Assembly: GCA_025934635.1 (NCBI GenBank) | Contig: JAICWX010000489.1 | Coordinates: 1-5,201 of the forward strand | Length of the DNA: 5,201 bases | DNA from: Streptosporangiaceae bacterium | GTDB lineage: Bacteria > Actinomycetota > Actinomycetes > Streptosporangiales > Streptosporangiaceae | Reading direction: 5' to 3' | Shown: in pieces, positions 5,011-5,201 of the stretch | Layout of the letters: every line of letters begins with the position of its first letter | How positions within the stretch are numbered: the first letter of the stretch is position 1 | Translations under genes and position numbers: made by a program | The notes under the pieces: model-generated | Seen by the model: the letters and a program-made list of their open reading frames with translations, nothing else | What the model was told of the DNA's origin: nothing | Databases searched by the model: none

Positions 5011-5201
5011 ATGGCCACCGTCGTGCAGCGCGACACCACCGCCCTGGACCGGGCCGACGTGGACCCGGTCACGCTGGACCTGATCGAGAACGGGCTGCGC
5101 AATGCCCGCTACGAGATGGACGAGGTGCTGTTCAGGACCGCGCTGTCGCCCGGCATCAGGGAGCAGCACGACGAGTTCCCGCTGATCGCCGACCCCAGCG
5201 G
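5011..5201 (+). CDS. hyuB: Hydantoinase/ketone-carboxylase B subunit (HyuB-like), N-terminal fragment
   Basis: Only the first 63 codons are in the window; the frame runs open off the right edge. The visible protein has a short variable lead (residues 1-16) and then DPVTLDLIENGLRNARYEMD (18-37), EVLFRTALSPGIREQHDEFP (38-57) and LIADPSG. This is the standard opening of HyuB/oxoprolinase B-type subunits: D-P-V-T-L-x-x-I-x-x-x-L, then the R-T-A-x-S-P-x-I-R-E helix. The B subunit pairs with HyuA and is expected to carry the substrate and metal site completing hydrolysis or carboxylation. It begins 3 bases after the HyuA stop, so a 1:1 complex made from one transcript is likely. The I-R-E-Q-H-D-E-F-P form marks a particular branch, but I cannot tie it to a known substrate. 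The remainder (typically about 500 or more residues) is not visible. Confidence 0.9.
   Translation, partial: MATVVQRDTTALDRADVDPVTLDLIENGLRNARYEMDEVLFRTALSPGIREQHDEFPLIADPS

Noticed and set aside
4135..5169. 344-codon minus-strand open frame across the HyuA end and HyuB start
   Set aside because: It is antisense to two well-supported genes and has no recognisable domain or ribosome site.

Overview
The window is very GC-rich, with G/C-biased third codon positions, tightly packed genes, a GTG start in a 4-base overlap and GGAGG-type ribosome sites. This points to a high-GC actinobacterium, probably a soil actinomycete. That is inferred from composition and protein style; no 16S or marker gene is present.

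Layout. Positions 1-947 (minus strand) hold an HMG-CoA lyase-family gene whose 3' end lies beyond the left edge. Positions 948-1073 form a divergent intergenic region that is AT-richer than its surroundings and dense in small inverted and direct repeats. Rightward from there runs a compact operon: a GntR/FCD-type regulator (1074-1718), a family III (CaiB/BaiF) CoA-transferase (1715-2920), a hydantoinase/oxoprolinase/ketone-carboxylase A subunit, HyuA-like (2944-5007), and the first 63 codons of the matching HyuB-like B subunit (5011 to the right edge). The gaps are -4, 23 and 3 bases, so the four genes are very likely co-transcribed.

How the parts may work together (inference). The regulator probably senses a carboxylic acid and controls both directions from the shared intergenic region. 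HyuA/HyuB would perform an ATP-driven step on a small substrate, either ring opening of a cyclic amide or carboxylation of a ketone. The CoA-transferase would activate the resulting acid as its CoA thioester. The HMG-CoA lyase-like enzyme would cleave a 3-hydroxy-3-methylacyl-CoA-type intermediate into an acyl-CoA plus a keto product. The grouping looks like a catabolic module. The substrate cannot be read from the sequence, and several departures from textbook motifs (HxHNT in the lyase, an unusual N-terminal segment in HyuA, Asn for Asp in the FCD domain) suggest non-standard specificities.

No tRNA, rRNA, CRISPR array, insertion sequence, attachment site or convincing intrinsic terminator was seen.
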